Shown one piece after another: positions 16,485-26,206 of a DNA stretch of 64,000 bases. Made by a program: the position numbers and the translations under genes. The DNA is from Echinicola arenosa (GTDB taxonomy: Bacteria; Bacteroidota; Bacteroidia; Cytophagales; Cyclobacteriaceae), in assembly GCF_014841125.1 (NCBI RefSeq), contig NZ_JACYTQ010000012.1, positions 37,951-101,950 on the forward strand, read 5' to 3'. How positions within the stretch are numbered: the stretch's first letter is position 1; each line of letters opens with the position of its first letter. The notes beneath the pieces are model-generated. The model ran no database searches, had not been told where the DNA came from, and worked only from the letters and a program-made list of their open reading frames with translations.

Positions 16485-17939
16485 TTACACCAAGATATCT
16501 TTGACTACAGCGCCATGCACATCTGTCAAGCGGTACCTTCTTCCAAGGTGCTTAAAGGTCAAGCGCTCGTGGTCAATTCCCATAAGGTGTAAAATAGTGG
16601 CTTGAAAGTCATGTACGTGAACTGGATCTTTGACGATATTATAGCCAAACTCATCAGTTTCTCCATAGACCATTCCCGACTTCACTCCTCCTCCGGCCAT
16701 CCACACAGAAAATGCTCTTGGATGATGGTCCCTACCATAATTATCTGCAGACATCTTGCCTTGACAGTAATTTGTCCTTCCAAACTCTCCTCCCCATATC
16801 ACCAATGTTTCATCCAGTAAGCCTCTTTGTTTCAAATCTGTGATCAAAGCCGCAGAAGCTTGATCTACATCTTGGGCTTGTCCAGCCATCTCATTGGGGA
16901 GGTTACCGTGTTGGTCCCAGCCTTGATGGTATAATTGCACAAATCGCACCCCATTTTCAGAAAGTTTTCGTGCCAAAAGACAATTGGCGGCATAAGTTCC
17001 TGGAACGAGGCAATCTGGGCCATATAGCTTGATAATGCTATCAGGCTCTTTGGACACATCCGTTACTTCTGGCACAGCAGTCTGCATTCGAAATGCCATC
17101 TCGTATTGTTGGATTTTTGCTTGAATTTCAGGATCACCATATTCTTCATAAGACATTTGGTTCATGGCCGCAATCTTATCCAACATCCTTCTTCTATCCA
17201 TTCGCTTCATACCCTCCGGATCTCCCAAATAAAGCACTGGATCTTCAGAGCTTGAAAACTGAACGCCTTGATGCACTGCATCCAAAAAGCCATTGGACCA
17301 AAGCTTGGAGTACACGCCCTGCCCGTTTCCTTTGCCCCTACTTAATAGCACACAGAAGGCTGGTAAATTATTGTTTTCACTACCTAAACCATAACTCAAC
17401 CAAGACCCCATACTTGGCCTATTTCCCACCTGAGCACCAGTCTGGAAAAAGGTCAAAGCCGGATCATGGTTGATCGCCTCCGTATGCATAGACTTCACGA
17501 TACATATATCATCGACAATCTTGGCAGTATGGGGAAACAAGTCACTGATCCAAGCCCTTGCTTCTCCATATTGGTTAAACCCATAATAGGACCCAACAAG
17601 CGGAAAAGAACTCTGACCAGCTGTCATGCCCGTTAGCCTTTGCCCCATCCTGATACTCTCTGGAAGGTCTTCTCCCATTCTTTTATTCAAAAGAGGCTTG
17701 TAGTCAAAAGACTCCAGTTGGCTGGGTGCTCCATTTTGAAAGAGGTAAATTACCCTTTTTGCTTTTGGGGCAAAGTGGGGTAATGCAGCCATAATATCCT
17801 CTTCAGCACTGGACTTGCCGGTAAACAAGTCAGGCACCAATAGAGAGCCCAAAGCCATACTTCCCAAACCTAAGCTTAGTTTAGAAAGGAATTTTCTTCT
17901 GTTCTGGTTTAATCCGTGCTCTAATACTTCCTTCTCCAT
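16485..17939 (-). CDS. Tat-exported DUF1501 domain protein
   Basis: The ATG at 17939 gives 484 residues and begins one base after the stop of the PSD1 gene; an upstream start at 17984 would overlap that gene. A twin-arginine signal is clear (N-R-R-K-F-L-S-K, then a mild hydrophobic stretch). DUF1501 proteins belong to the alkaline-phosphatase-like/sulfatase-like clan. Here W-G-G-E-F-G-R-T (about residue 385) and R-D-H-H-P-R-A-F-S-V-W-M-A-G-G-G-V-K are typical blocks. Reaction unknown. The tight coupling to the PSD1 and cytochrome genes suggests a common envelope pathway. Confidence 0.93.
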   Translation of the reverse strand: MEKEVLEHGLNQNRRKFLSKLSLGLGSMALGSLLVPDLFTGKSSAEEDIMAALPHFAPKAKRVIYLFQNGAPSQLESFDYKPLLNKRMGEDLPESIRMGQRLTGMTAGQSSFPLVGSYYGFNQYGEARAWISDLFPHTAKIVDDICIVKSMHTEAINHDPALTFFQTGAQVGNRPSMGSWLSYGLGSENNNLPAFCVLLSRGKGNGQGVYSKLWSNGFLDAVHQGVQFSSSEDPVLYLGDPEGMKRMDRRRMLDKIAAMNQMSYEEYGDPEIQAKIQQYEMAFRMQTAVPEVTDVSKEPDSIIKLYGPDCLVPGTYAANCLLARKLSENGVRFVQLYHQGWDQHGNLPNEMAGQAQDVDQASAALITDLKQRGLLDETLVIWGGEFGRTNYCQGKMSADNYGRDHHPRAFSVWMAGGGVKSGMVYGETDEFGYNIVKDPVHVHDFQATILHLMGIDHERLTFKHLGRRYRLTDVHGAVVKDILV

Positions 17940-17940
17940 C

Positions 17941-20253
17941 CTATATTTTTGTAATCGTTTCTTCCAAATTATACAATGCCACAATCACCTGCATCATCGC
18001 AGCCGATTCCGCTGAAATACCTGATTCATCCATTTCCATCTCCCCTACTTCCAAACTCACTTTCACTTGATCGGAATGGCTATCAAACCTTGTCTTCTCC
18101 TCTTGATAATACTCCAACATCAAACCTTCCTCCTCTCCAGTCATTTCCCTACACAAAACTTTCTGGAAAACCCACTGAATACCTTCCTCAGGAGTCATAT
18201 TTTCTTTTTCGATTTTTGTCGCCAAAACCCTCGAAGCCTCAAGTACAAATGGGTCGTTTAACATCACCAATGCCTGCAAAGGTGTATTCGTCCTTCCTCT
18301 AGTCACCTCACATCGATCCCTGTTACTGGCATCAAAAATAATGGCTTTGGGAGGAGGCACTGTAAGTTTGATGAAGTGATACAAACCTCTCCTGTAAAGG
18401 TCATCACCGTGATCTTGGACATACTTTGCCAGTGTCCCCCTACCTGAAGTTGCCGCTTCCCATAACCCATCAGGTTGGTAAGGTTTGATGCTAGGCCCTC
18501 CAATCTCAGTATTAAGTAGTCCACTAGAAGCCAAGACCAGATCTTGAACACTTTCAGCAGTAAGGCGTAACCTAGGCGCCCTAGATAAATAAAGGTTTTC
18601 TGGATCTTTTCGCAATGCTTTGTTATTCACTTCGGAACTTTGTCTGTAAGTGGATGAAATGAAAATCTGCTTCATCAACCGCTTGATATCCCAACCATTT
18701 TCCATAAAGTCCACTGCCAACCAGTCTAATAACTCTGGATGAGTAGGCAGGTCACCTTGCATCCCAAAGTCCCCCGCTGATTTCACAATGCCCTGCCCAA
18801 AAATCTCCTGCCAAATCAAATTGACAAAAACCCTGGCGGTAAGTGGATTATTCTTATTCGTTGTCCACTTGGCCAGTCCAAGACGGTCTTTGGAATACTG
18901 GTCGTCAAATTTCATGATAGAAGAAGGAGTACCAGGCTTAACTTCTTTGGATGGTGCATCGTAAACACCTCTGTCTAAAATGAAGGTTTTTCTAAGCGTG
19001 TCCAATTCATCCATTACTGAAACCATGATTTTACTGGTGTCTTGATGATTGAGGTAATCCAATATTCCCTCTTTTTGAAAATCTTTCTGATCTATCCAAA
19101 GGATTGGTGTCTTTGCAGGTTTGCTTCGGGAGACATCTCCTTCAAATCCTTTCTCCGGGGTATTGTTGAAAAAGGCATAAAGCTCATAATAATTTTCTTG
19201 GGAAAAGGGGTCGTATTTGTGGTCGTGACATTGGGCACACTCCATCGTAACACCTAAAATCCCTTTGCTAAAAGTATTGGTCTTATCCAAAACATACTCC
19301 ACTCTATATTCTTCATGAATAACACCCCCTTCTTCTGTATACTTATGATTTCGGTTAAATGCCGTTGCCAATATTTGTTCTTTGGTAGCATTGGGCAGCA
19401 TATCTCCGGCCAACTGCCATGTGATAAAATCGTCATAGGGCATGTTTTTATTAAACGCATGTATCACCCAATCACGGTAAGGCCATTGGGTACGGTATTC
19501 GTCATCCTGATATCCGTAGCTGTCCGCATACCTGGAAATATCCATCCATAATACAGCCAGCTTTTCACCAAAAGCATCCTTGTTCAATAAATCATCCACC
19601 AAAGTCTCATACTTTTCATCATCAAGATTTTGGTACTTTTCCATCATCTCCATTGTTGGAGGCAAGCCAGAAATATCCAAACTCAACCTTTTAATCAACG
19701 CATAGGAATTAGCCTCATCATTTGGGGACAATTTCTTTTCCTGCATCTTGGTGTAGGTGAAATAATCAATTTCGTTTCTTCCCCAAGGCTGAGTTTCCGG
19801 AACGGGTGATTTTTGGGGCGGAACAAATGCCCAATGAGACTCATATTTGGCACCTTGACTGATCCATTTTTTGATAACCGCAATCTCATTTTCCTCCAAT
19901 TTAAGATTTGACTCTGGAGGAGGCATTTGTTCAGACGGGTCTTCACTTATTATTTTTTGGTAGGCCACTGACTGCTCAGGATCTCCAGGTACAATCACAT
20001 GCTGAGAGGGAGCATCCTTCAATGCTGCATAAGCACCTTCTTCTGTATCCAATCTTAATCCTGCTTCTCGCTTATTCGCATCTGGACCATGGCAGGCAAA
20101 ACATTTATCAGAAAGTATCGGGCGAACGTGGAAGTTATAGCTGACCTGATCGGAAGCCGACAAGGCTATTCGCCCCTCCTCTGATTTACCGCAGGAAAAT
20201 AAGAATAAACTTCCTGCCATACCTATCAACACATTTCTTAAGATTGGGAACAT
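17941..20253 (-). CDS. PSD1 lipoprotein: PSCyt1 cytochrome, DUF1549 and DUF1553 domains
   Basis: I take ATG 20253 (770 residues), which creates a lipoprotein signal with Cys21 (L-F-L-F-S-C-G); a start at 20316 adds 21 residues with no signal character. The haem motif C51-F-A-C54-H55 opens the planctomycete cytochrome domain, which ends with Q-M-P-P-P. DUF1549 follows (about 145-350: R-L-S-L-D-I-S-G-L-P-P, W-M-D-I-S-R-Y-A-D-S-Y-G-Y, and a second C-A-Q-C-H-D-H-K-Y-D-P). DUF1553 comes last (about 450-720: W-T-T-N-K-N-N-P-L-T-A-R-V-F-V-N, then S-T-Y-R-Q-S). It is the first gene of the run leading to DUF1501 and the membrane cytochrome. Two CxxCH motifs suggest a redox role at the envelope; substrate unknown. 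Confidence 0.93.
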   Translation of the reverse strand: MFPILRNVLIGMAGSLFLFSCGKSEEGRIALSASDQVSYNFHVRPILSDKCFACHGPDANKREAGLRLDTEEGAYAALKDAPSQHVIVPGDPEQSVAYQKIISEDPSEQMPPPESNLKLEENEIAVIKKWISQGAKYESHWAFVPPQKSPVPETQPWGRNEIDYFTYTKMQEKKLSPNDEANSYALIKRLSLDISGLPPTMEMMEKYQNLDDEKYETLVDDLLNKDAFGEKLAVLWMDISRYADSYGYQDDEYRTQWPYRDWVIHAFNKNMPYDDFITWQLAGDMLPNATKEQILATAFNRNHKYTEEGGVIHEEYRVEYVLDKTNTFSKGILGVTMECAQCHDHKYDPFSQENYYELYAFFNNTPEKGFEGDVSRSKPAKTPILWIDQKDFQKEGILDYLNHQDTSKIMVSVMDELDTLRKTFILDRGVYDAPSKEVKPGTPSSIMKFDDQYSKDRLGLAKWTTNKNNPLTARVFVNLIWQEIFGQGIVKSAGDFGMQGDLPTHPELLDWLAVDFMENGWDIKRLMKQIFISSTYRQSSEVNNKALRKDPENLYLSRAPRLRLTAESVQDLVLASSGLLNTEIGGPSIKPYQPDGLWEAATSGRGTLAKYVQDHGDDLYRRGLYHFIKLTVPPPKAIIFDASNRDRCEVTRGRTNTPLQALVMLNDPFVLEASRVLATKIEKENMTPEEGIQWVFQKVLCREMTGEEEGLMLEYYQEEKTRFDSHSDQVKVSLEVGEMEMDESGISAESAAMMQVIVALYNLEETITKI

Positions 20254-20627
20254 ATAAGGTAAAATTTCTGGGTTAAATGACCTAATAAATTTCCTAAAAA
20301 AATTAAACAATACCAACGATTTTTTGGTAAAAAATTAAAAAACAAAAACAAACACTTACAATATCTTTCGAAAGTGTACCTATTACACTTTCAGCCATCA
20401 GTACACCCAATTATATGTTTTCAGCTTTCCCCCTCATGGCATCAACTCAAAAAAGGAACCCGAAATCATTCTTCGCCTTATAGATTTCTAGTGGAGCTTT
20501 TGTGAAATATACCTAGCACCTAGTTAACCAAAAGTTTTTATCTCTAAAGGTTCCAGTCTAAGTCTAAGAAAAATAATACTATTTTTAGCCCCTCAAAATT
20601 TATTTAAACCATAACTCATTTTTATTC
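20254..20627. other. Divergent intergenic region upstream of PSD1 and the secreted unknown
   Basis: 374 bases of AT-rich DNA. It should hold the promoter of the PSD1 operon (minus) and of the small gene at 20628 (plus). I see no gene and no strong hairpin. Confidence 0.5.
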
Positions 20628-21161
20628 ATGCAAAAAGTGATCACGATTAGCCTCATTTTATGTCTTTTTCATTCATTGGCTCATGGCCAAAAGTCATTAG
20701 ACAATGTAAATGGCCTCAACCAGATAAAGCTGAACCAAACACTTCAAGATTACCAAGAAAGCCTTTACCTGATAAGTGGTGACGAACCAGTATACAAAAA
20801 CAACAACAGCACCCGTGAAAGCCTTAAACGAAACATCAAAAATGGTATCAGAGAAGGTGTTTATAAAGAACATAGTCACCTTTTCATTGATGGTAAAAAA
20901 GCATCTAAACTTAATATGATTTTTTACAAAGGAGAATTGTATAAAATTAGATGGACTTTCAGAAAAGGAGATTTTAAAGATCTAGCATCACTTGCCAAAT
21001 TCCTTAATCAACATTTTACAGAGCAATTTGGTCATCCTAAAGAAGTGTTATTTGGTGATACCTACATTTGGGAAGAAGATAAAAACTATTTGCAAGCTTT
21101 CTTGGACCAGACGGAATACCAAATCGAGTTAAGGGACAAACAAATAGATCGAATTGTCTAA
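20628..21161 (+). CDS. Secreted protein of unknown function
   Basis: 177 residues starting with a signal peptide (about 1-20, ending A-H-G-Q). The mature part is mixed alpha/beta with many charged residues and no cysteine. Recognisable stretches include F-Y-K-G-E-L-Y-K-I-R-W-T-F and an F-L-N-Q-H-F-T-E-Q-F-G segment followed by a short Y-I-W-E-E-D. I do not recognise the family. It stands alone between the divergent PSD1 operon and the convergent fucosidase gene. The gene call rests on length, the signal peptide and coding-like composition. Confidence 0.7.
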   Translation: MQKVITISLILCLFHSLAHGQKSLDNVNGLNQIKLNQTLQDYQESLYLISGDEPVYKNNNSTRESLKRNIKNGIREGVYKEHSHLFIDGKKASKLNMIFYKGELYKIRWTFRKGDFKDLASLAKFLNQHFTEQFGHPKEVLFGDTYIWEEDKNYLQAFLDQTEYQIELRDKQIDRIV

Positions 21162-21305
21162 AACCTTCAGTAGATTTTGATTACCTACTGACTTTCAGTA
21201 ATGAAGTTGGGTATGGGGATTTGTACTGTGAAGAACATATGAAATTAATTTTAGAAGATTTCAACACTCCTTTTCAAACGTCCCAAACCCAACTCTTTGA
21301 TATTT

Positions 21306-22781
21306 TTATTTAAGGTTAGAGACCTTAAAACTCCAAGCATATTGGCAAGGCAGTTCATTAAAACCAATTTCTGGCATTATTATCTTCAGGTCATTTCCTG
21401 TCTTTTCAAACTTCAGAGGCTTATCATACCCCAACAAGCTTACCATAGTATATTCGGTGGCTTTCACATTTTTGATGAGCAAATCACCCTTAGGAAAAAC
21501 AGGACTGATAGTATATAAACTCCCATCTTTTCGGGTAAAAAACAATTCTTTGACAGCCTTACCCGGAGATGGATTTATGGTTTGTCTCAGTATATATTCT
21601 CCCCCCAAATAATTGCCTTTATGATCAATATCTCGGTCTCCTTCTGACCACTGGGCCGATTGGTGCGCCTTTCTAGTTCCATAAATGGCTTCACCATTTA
21701 CAGCTAACCAGTCACCGATTTGCAATAGACGTTCCTGCATTATCGGAGGGATATTACCCCTCGCATCAGGACCAATATCCAACAGTAAGTTCCCCCCATT
21801 ACTCACCACGTCTACCAGCATCAAAACAAGGGCTTGGGCACTGTTATAATCTTGGGCATCTTCATTTTGGTTATAACCAAATGAAAAACCCATACCCCGA
21901 CATTCTTCCCATGGCTTATCAAAAACCTTTCCTGCTTCATATTCCGTCGTGTAATAGCCACCATGCTTTTGTCGGAGCCCTTTTCCCCATCGGTCATTTA
22001 CCAGAATATTATCTTTAGCCGCAGACTCATTATATAGCCAAGCTAAAAATTCCTCACTTCTCCATCTTTCTCCCTCCATTTCCCATTCTCCATCTGTCCA
22101 TAATATATCCGGTTGATAGCTTTGTACAAGGTCTTTTACTTGAGGTAAATAATGCTCCTCCACAAATCGGTCTTTATCATTTTGCCACAAAGGATGATAC
22201 CATTCATACAATGAATAATATAGCCCCATCTTTACAGGAGTTTTTCTAACAGCCTCTGTTAATTCTCCGACCAAATCACGCTTTGCCCCCACTTCCATAC
22301 TGTTCCAGGCAAAACCTCTATCATTGGCCTGCTCATTTGGCCAAAGGGTAAAGCCATCATGGTGCTTGGAAGTCAAGACAATGTACTTGGCTCCTGCTTC
22401 CTCAAATAAGCTAGCCCATTCATCAGGGTCAAACAAATCTGCAGTGAACATTTCTCCAAAATTATAATAAGGAAAATCAGCTCCATAAGTATCAACATGA
22501 TATTGATAGACTTCATCACCTTTGAAATCTCCATTGCCAAAAAGTTTCTTGCTTTGCAACCAATATTGATACCACTCCGAATAAGTGCCTTTGGGTGACC
22601 AAGCTGGTACCGAATAAGGTCCCCAATGGATAAATATACCAAACTTGGCATCTTCAAACCATTCAGGCACAGGCCGCTTGTCCAATGACTCCCATTTGGC
22701 CTCGTATTGCTGCGCTTGCAGAATAGGTGTTAGCATTAAAGCAATTAATAAAGCAAACAAAGAAGTTTTTAGGTGTTTCAT
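21306..22781 (-). CDS. Secreted GH29 alpha-L-fucosidase
   Basis: 491 residues with a signal peptide (about 1-23, ending L-Q-A-Q). The GH29 barrel is marked by W-F-E-D-A-K-F-G-I-F-I-H-W-G (41-54), S-K-H-H-D-G-F (138-144) and Q-P-D-I-L-W-T-D-G (223-231). By family, Asp230 would be the nucleophile of the retaining mechanism. N-G-G-N-L-L-L-D-I-G-P is a further strong GH29 block. It releases terminal alpha-L-fucose from glycans in the periplasm or at the surface. It is a single gene here, but several other glycan genes lie within 20 kb. The exact linkage cannot be told. Confidence 0.95.
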   Translation of the reverse strand: MKHLKTSLFALLIALMLTPILQAQQYEAKWESLDKRPVPEWFEDAKFGIFIHWGPYSVPAWSPKGTYSEWYQYWLQSKKLFGNGDFKGDEVYQYHVDTYGADFPYYNFGEMFTADLFDPDEWASLFEEAGAKYIVLTSKHHDGFTLWPNEQANDRGFAWNSMEVGAKRDLVGELTEAVRKTPVKMGLYYSLYEWYHPLWQNDKDRFVEEHYLPQVKDLVQSYQPDILWTDGEWEMEGERWRSEEFLAWLYNESAAKDNILVNDRWGKGLRQKHGGYYTTEYEAGKVFDKPWEECRGMGFSFGYNQNEDAQDYNSAQALVLMLVDVVSNGGNLLLDIGPDARGNIPPIMQERLLQIGDWLAVNGEAIYGTRKAHQSAQWSEGDRDIDHKGNYLGGEYILRQTINPSPGKAVKELFFTRKDGSLYTISPVFPKGDLLIKNVKATEYTMVSLLGYDKPLKFEKTGNDLKIIMPEIGFNELPCQYAWSFKVSNLK

Positions 22782-23089
22782 GATATGGGTTTGAGTAAGA
22801 ATTAAAAGTCTGCCAGGGTTGCTAATATTAAGTTATAATCTTTTTTCCTAATGAGCCCCATATTCATCCAAAACTGATAAAATAGTACGTAAAAATGCAA
22901 GCATGTTTCATCCCGGCTATAATACTTAACTTCCCAAAGACTTAGTCTTTAAGATAGTTTGATTTTATCCTTTCTTAGTCCATTCAACTTCCACAGCCTG
23001 AACAGAATTAAAGGAAACAACCAATGACATAATTAAGGATAATCAGTTCATTTAATTATATTTCCTACCTAAAATCAACCAAGAAAACA
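22782..23089. other. Divergent intergenic region between fucosidase and yjbR genes
   Basis: 308 bases, AT-rich, with no coding frame or strong hairpin seen. It carries the promoters of the two diverging genes. Confidence 0.5.
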
Positions 23090-23416
23090 ATGACGAATGA
23101 AGAGTTTACAGTCTTGGCACTTTCTTTTCCAGCTACCGAACAAAAGCCTCATTTTGACAGAACTGCTTTTAAAGTAATAGGAAAACGCATTTTCACAACC
23201 CTGCATGAAGCCAGCAATTCCGCTAATGTCAAACTTTCTCCCAGTGAGCAAAAAGCCTTTACACGATATTCACCTGATGTAGTCTACCCAGTGGACAACA
23301 AATGGGGCCTGCAGGGCTGGACTACATTAGAGCTTCAAAACGCCAAGGAAGAATTGGTCAAGGCATTACTGGAATCTGCTTATGAAGATGTAGTAAATCG
23401 CAAAAATTCAAAGTGA
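23090..23416 (+). CDS. MmcQ/YjbR family protein
   Basis: 108 residues, a normal size for the family. Typical blocks are A-L-S-F-P-A-T-E-Q-K-P-H-F-D-R-T-A-F-K-V near the start, K-R-I-F-T-T-L and the closing W-G-L-Q-G-W-T-T-L-E-L. YjbR-type proteins have a CyaY-like double-wing fold and are often annotated as DNA-binding; their cellular role is poorly defined. It is a cytoplasmic, monocistronic gene that converges on the GH20-like gene 25 bases away. Confidence 0.92.
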   Translation: MTNEEFTVLALSFPATEQKPHFDRTAFKVIGKRIFTTLHEASNSANVKLSPSEQKAFTRYSPDVVYPVDNKWGLQGWTTLELQNAKEELVKALLESAYEDVVNRKNSK

Positions 23417-23441
23417 CCCAAGATCACCTTTTGAGAATTCC

Positions 23442-24554
23442 TCAATCACTATCTTCTAATTCATTAATCTTATCAAACATTACCTTAAAAGTATACCAAG
23501 CTGTATTATTTCCTCCGTCCCGGTCTTTTCTATTCTCATAAAAACCATCCATAAAACTCCCTGCTCCAGACCAGACCGTTTGCATCATGCCATAAAAGTT
23601 AGGTTTCATTTCATTAGTGGCAGTTGCTCGGAAATGAAACATATCTTCTACCTGAGTTTCAGAAACATCTGGCATCCTCCAATTACAGGTCAAAACCTTA
23701 AAACCTTTCATGGCAAAATAAACAGCAGATTGATCAGGTCTTTCATAATGCCAATCTCCAATTACAACGTCTTTGGGGATCATATCTATGGCCCTGTGAG
23801 TATTGTTCATACTGGCTTCCCACATACCCAATCCTGTTGTTTTACCATCCAAAAGCCTGTCTCCCCAAATCCATAGCTCTCTATTGTCTGCAGCCAAATG
23901 GTTACGTACTTTACTCACTTCACCAGCAAAAAGCTCCGCCTTATCTCTCCCCGAACAGCGAGGACAATCATCATCTCCTATGTAAAAAACTTCATCCATT
24001 CCAGCATGAAAAGCATCAGCTTCAAACACTTCACAAATTTCATCCACCAAATCGAAAACCACTCCATGCACCTCTGGATGTAGTGGACAGTAGCTTTTGC
24101 AATAGAGCCCATCTTCATTGGGCCACTCATAATTTTCCGGCAAACTGACCGATGGTGTTTCATCAAATTCAGGATAAACTTCTAACAGCTTTCCTAAATC
24201 ACTATGCCAGGACTGATGCCCCAATAAGTTGATTTGGGGGATAATACGAATATCATGTCTTTGGCACATCACAACCATCTGCTTAACCTGTGCTTTACTT
24301 AGGGGATCATCATCCACCAACTCTGGATGACTTTCAAATTCATAACCATATTCCACTCTTAATATCAATACATTTATATTTCTTGGTGCCAGTTCCTCAT
24401 CAATGAATCTAACAAAACGATCCACTTCAGTAGGGCTGGGAGCAGCTATTGCAAAAGCTTTGATGGGCAGGACATCCTTTGAATCCTGAGCCTTCACCCC
24501 AAGTAAACTGTTCAACACCAAGCAAACCATAATACCGATAGACATCTTATACAT
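23442..24554 (-). CDS. Secreted GH20-like glycoside hydrolase
   Basis: 370 residues with a signal peptide (about 1-22, ending V-K-A-Q); Met4 is an alternative start. The core is a TIM barrel of beta-N-acetylhexosaminidase type. I-I-P-Q-I-N-L-L-G-H-Q (104-114) matches the GH20 strand that ends in P-E-x-x-x-P-G-H. D-A-F-H-A-G-M-D-E-V (180-189) matches the H-x-G-x-D-E catalytic pair, with Asp187 and Glu188. The usual N-terminal GH20b domain is absent, so the protein is a short variant. A cysteine-rich insert (D-D-C-P-R-C-S-G) may bind a metal or form a disulfide. The acetyltransferase gene lies immediately upstream with a 12-base gap, supporting an amino-sugar role. Confidence 0.8.
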   Translation of the reverse strand: MYKMSIGIMVCLVLNSLLGVKAQDSKDVLPIKAFAIAAPSPTEVDRFVRFIDEELAPRNINVLILRVEYGYEFESHPELVDDDPLSKAQVKQMVVMCQRHDIRIIPQINLLGHQSWHSDLGKLLEVYPEFDETPSVSLPENYEWPNEDGLYCKSYCPLHPEVHGVVFDLVDEICEVFEADAFHAGMDEVFYIGDDDCPRCSGRDKAELFAGEVSKVRNHLAADNRELWIWGDRLLDGKTTGLGMWEASMNNTHRAIDMIPKDVVIGDWHYERPDQSAVYFAMKGFKVLTCNWRMPDVSETQVEDMFHFRATATNEMKPNFYGMMQTVWSGAGSFMDGFYENRKDRDGGNNTAWYTFKVMFDKINELEDSD

Positions 24555-24565
24555 TAGCTACTAAT

Positions 24566-25804
24566 TTAAATTTTTAATCTTATTCGATACTTCTCCAAAA
24601 CACCTGTCAGCAGAACTACCAAGAAAGCATAAACCAAGCATTTAAAGATCCCAAAGATTCCACTCCTAAGGAAAATAGGTAAGCTGATACCTATCATGGT
24701 ATAAATGGCGTAATGAATGTAAGGAATCAAATAACAAGTCAAGGTACTTGTTCCAGCGGGCCGTATCCATCGGAACCAATCTTTTTTCTCCTTGATATCC
24801 ACCAACCAGATCAATAAGCCAAATGCAAGGATACTGATCCCAATACATAGGGCTACCCAAGATGGGGAAGCACCTAATTTATGAATACCCCAAATTGGCC
24901 TGGTCACTAAACCATACCCTAACATCACAACTGCAGAAGCTGACAGCATTATCCAAAATTGAGAAGGTTTCCCAGCAGAAAACCATTTATGATAATAAAT
25001 CGAAACTACTATTCCAGCCATCGTGAAAGCTGGCATAGAACCATTGCCTACTATCCATATGTATTGTCTAATGGGTGATAAAACATCCAAATAACCTAGT
25101 TTCTCCAAGGCATTAAAAGCCATAAAAAACAAAAAGGCCAATGCCTGAGCTCCTACTTTTCCGTTTGTTAGTAAAAAAAACATCGAGCAGATCAGATATG
25201 ACCACCCGATCAGCCCTAAAATACCATACCAATGCGTTTGCATTCCTGTAGGTGAATCCAGACTTCCTCCTTCGTATAAAAATGCCAAAGCCAATAACAT
25301 CAAAACCCCGATCGATTGTGGAAGGTATCTCTTCACTCTTGTCCAAGTTCTGGGATAATCCATCCAAATCAAGAAGAAGGCTATGGTGATAAGTATTTGC
25401 CACAAAGGTTTGGAAAGTGGCGCTGAAGTGCTATAAGATTCCAAATTGACATGAAATATTCCCATAACCAAAAGCGCTAAAGACCTCAGCATTATATGAA
25501 TGGCCAATTGGGGCTTGCTATCTCCCTTCTTTAGCCTATTCCTAATGGCATAAGGAATGGATAAGCCCACTATCAATAGAAAAGCTGGAAATACAATATC
25601 TGACATACCCAGCCTATCCTCGTCTGCTGAGGCATGGCCTAGCCATTCAGGATACCCTTCCAAACTCCAAAGGTCATTGACAAAAACCATCAAAAGCATG
25701 GTAATAGCCCTGAAAACATCAATAGAGTATAACCTGCCTACAGAAGGTATCTTGGAAGAACTATCGACAATCTTGTTGGGAGATATTAAAGTGCTGGAAG
25801 ACAT
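24566..25804 (-). CDS. Multi-pass membrane acyltransferase of the NagX/HGSNAT (DUF5009) type
   Basis: 412 residues with about ten or more hydrophobic spans. The N-terminal signature R-L-Y-S-I-D-V-F-R-A-I-T-M-L-L-M, then W-L-G-H-A, then G-M-S-D-I-V-F-P-A-F-L-L-I-V-G, is that of DUF5009 proteins. Human HGSNAT in this superfamily moves acetyl groups across a membrane onto glucosamine, and bacterial nagX genes sit in GlcNAc-use loci. The gene is followed 12 bases later by the GH20-like gene, so the two likely form an operon for amino-sugar release and handling. Direction of transfer and acceptor are inference. Confidence 0.88.
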   Translation of the reverse strand: MSSSTLISPNKIVDSSSKIPSVGRLYSIDVFRAITMLLMVFVNDLWSLEGYPEWLGHASADEDRLGMSDIVFPAFLLIVGLSIPYAIRNRLKKGDSKPQLAIHIMLRSLALLVMGIFHVNLESYSTSAPLSKPLWQILITIAFFLIWMDYPRTWTRVKRYLPQSIGVLMLLALAFLYEGGSLDSPTGMQTHWYGILGLIGWSYLICSMFFLLTNGKVGAQALAFLFFMAFNALEKLGYLDVLSPIRQYIWIVGNGSMPAFTMAGIVVSIYYHKWFSAGKPSQFWIMLSASAVVMLGYGLVTRPIWGIHKLGASPSWVALCIGISILAFGLLIWLVDIKEKKDWFRWIRPAGTSTLTCYLIPYIHYAIYTMIGISLPIFLRSGIFGIFKCLVYAFLVVLLTGVLEKYRIRLKI

Positions 25805-26206
25805 TTGATTAAATTAATACATTATTTAATCAAAAACCAACTACAACAAAATTAAAATTATACAAAAAGAATATTTACTTAAACAATTAATTATATCATC
25901 TAAAATTAAGTTTCTTTTAATTGGTTTGCTTTAAAAACCTATCAAAAGAGCTCCTCACTTTATCAATTTTACTAGCTATGATTATCCGGTACGAAACACA
26001 AAATATCTACAAAATACGTCAACAAGCTACTCAAAAAAGTAAATATTATAGAAAATCAAGGGAAATGTTTGGCATTTATTTCTATCTTTTGAGTGTCAAG
26101 TGACAGGCTTATCGCCCTAAAAAAAAACCGAGTCATAAGGTTCTAATAGTATAAGTCTAATTTTAAGAATCTTACAAATATCAAAGACTACTTTCAACGA
26201 GAAGTC
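25805..26206. other. Divergent intergenic region between the acetyltransferase and hybrid kinase genes
   Basis: 402 bases, very AT-rich near 25805-25920. A 60-codon open frame at 25921-26103 shows no recognisable protein character. No clear promoter match or terminator is seen. Confidence 0.5.

Noticed and set aside
21162..21302. Open frame continuing after the stop of the secreted unknown (L-K-P-S-V-D-F and on), considered as a frameshifted gene tail
   Set aside because: No start codon near its beginning, no recognisable motif, and the gene before it ends naturally; too short to support.
25921..26103. 60-codon plus-strand frame in the gap before the hybrid kinase
   Set aside because: Very AT-rich, no domain or signal, and it lies in the promoter region; treated as chance.
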